This document shows, piece by piece, positions 6,054 through 6,439 of a stretch of DNA of 6,439 bases. Numbering within the stretch: the first letter of the stretch is position 1; each line of letters begins with the position of its first letter. Location of the stretch: assembly GCA_031255035.1 (NCBI GenBank), contig JAIRTI010000177.1:1-6439 (forward strand), in the 5' to 3' direction. The notes below the pieces were generated by a model. That model had not been told where the DNA came from. It saw only the letters and a program-made list of their open reading frames with translations, and made no database searches. Source of the stretch: Desulfovibrio sp. (GTDB lineage Bacteria; Desulfobacterota; Desulfovibrionia; Desulfovibrionales; Desulfovibrionaceae). The position numbers and the translations under genes are program-made.

Positions 6054-6284
6054 ATGATGGAGTTTACCCTCGTGTTTAGATGTGTTTTTTGCCAGTCTAC
6101 AGATTTTGTTGTCCCACATGAAGGCTACAAGCTAGAACATGGAGAAATGGTCACTTGTGCCTCTTGCGGAAGAGAAAATGATTATAGTTCTTTATATGAG
6201 GTTACAAAAGAAGAAGGCATTGAGGCAGTTAAAGATGCCGTACACGACATGCTGAAAGATATCGTAAAAGGTAGTACCGTGTAA
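6054..6284 (+). CDS. Small zinc-ribbon protein of unknown function
   Basis: 76 aa. Two cysteine pairs, C10-x2-C13 in FRCVFC and C35-x2-C38 in TCASCG, would bind one zinc in a ribbon fold. The C-terminal third (EEGIEAVKDAVHDMLKDIV) is predicted to be an amphipathic helix. The start is ATG 6054 (ATG 6057 is equally possible), after AAAGG at 6040-6044 with a 9-base spacer; TTG 6045 is a weaker choice. The gap after the previous stop is 12 bases, so the two genes are almost certainly co-transcribed. It has the same AT-rich composition. I do not recognise a named family. Confidence 0.75.
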   Translation: MMEFTLVFRCVFCQSTDFVVPHEGYKLEHGEMVTCASCGRENDYSSLYEVTKEEGIEAVKDAVHDMLKDIVKGSTV

Positions 6285-6296
6285 TACTTAAAAATA

Positions 6297-6390
6297 CAGT
6301 TTTTGTCGCAGCCAATTCTGTCTATATGCAGGCTCCGCCCGCACCCGCCAGGGACTGGCCGTCCCTGGACCCGGCGAATGGTCCGCTAAG
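6297..6390 (+). repeat. Dispersed structured repeat, copy D (divergent and partial)
   Basis: Clearly related to the left part of copies A and C through TTTTGTCG, GCCAATT, GCACCCGCCAGG and CCTGGACCCGGCGA, but with many substitutions. Hairpin 1 (6327-6343) is TGCAGGC/GCCCGCA with one A-C mismatch. Hairpin 2 (6348-6368) is a perfect CCAGGGAC/GTCCCTGG. It begins 13 bases after the zinc-ribbon stop and lies within AT-rich DNA. The right half seen in copies A and C is missing. From 6391 to the window end I see nothing recognisable. Confidence 0.8.
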
Positions 6391-6439
6391 GTTTATGTGT
6401 TACACGGCAGTAGTAAGATTTTTAAGTTAAAATGATACT

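Noticed and set aside
1..6439. CRISPR array
   Set aside because: The repeats are few, unevenly spaced by kilobases and internally structured; there are no regular spacers or cas genes.
6285..6439. Second copy of the tRNA-Arg 3' end as an attachment site
   Set aside because: No match to the tRNA 3' end is found between the tRNA and the window end; it could lie beyond 6439.

Overview
The window looks like chromosomal DNA of a GC-rich sulfate-reducing delta-proteobacterium, most likely of the Desulfovibrio group. The grounds are the gene order rpmE - DUF1385 membrane protein - prfA, protein sequences typical of that group, and dispersed hairpin-rich repeats. This placement is inference. All convincing genes are on the + strand.

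Layout. Bases 1-218 hold a dispersed structured repeat (copy A, cut by the window start). Bases 350-2737 form a compact translation operon. It encodes ribosomal protein L31 (rpmE), a DUF1385 polytopic membrane protein that appears to start at a TTG, and peptide chain release factor 1 (prfA), whose ATG overlaps the preceding stop by one base. prmC, which often follows prfA, is absent. A truncated repeat (copy B, 2770-2848) comes next, then an acyltransferase-3 membrane protein (2944-3999). The longest repeat (copy C, 4001-4298) begins one base after its stop. A lipoprotein with its own strong ribosome binding site follows (4378-5079). Next come a good sigma70 promoter, tRNA-Arg(ACG) with encoded CCA (5169-5245) and a strong intrinsic terminator.

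From about 5290 composition drops sharply, from about 60% G+C in a 60-base sample of prfA to about 32% in a 60-base sample at 5581-5640. Two closely spaced genes in this AT-rich part look horizontally acquired. The first encodes a 183-aa protein with a possible winged-helix N-terminal half, a beta/amyloid-like segment containing QIGNGNTI (close to the RHIM core consensus), and a helical, glycine-containing C-terminus. The second encodes a 76-aa protein with two CxxC pairs. A divergent repeat copy D (6297-6390) follows them.

The two most interesting signals are the RHIM-like gene with its zinc-ribbon partner beside tRNA-Arg, and the repeat family. The repeats have near-matching terminal inverted repeats (CAGCAATTCT...), two size classes, and hairpins with compensatory base changes between copies. 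They look like a MITE-like mobile element that also forms a conserved nucleic-acid structure.
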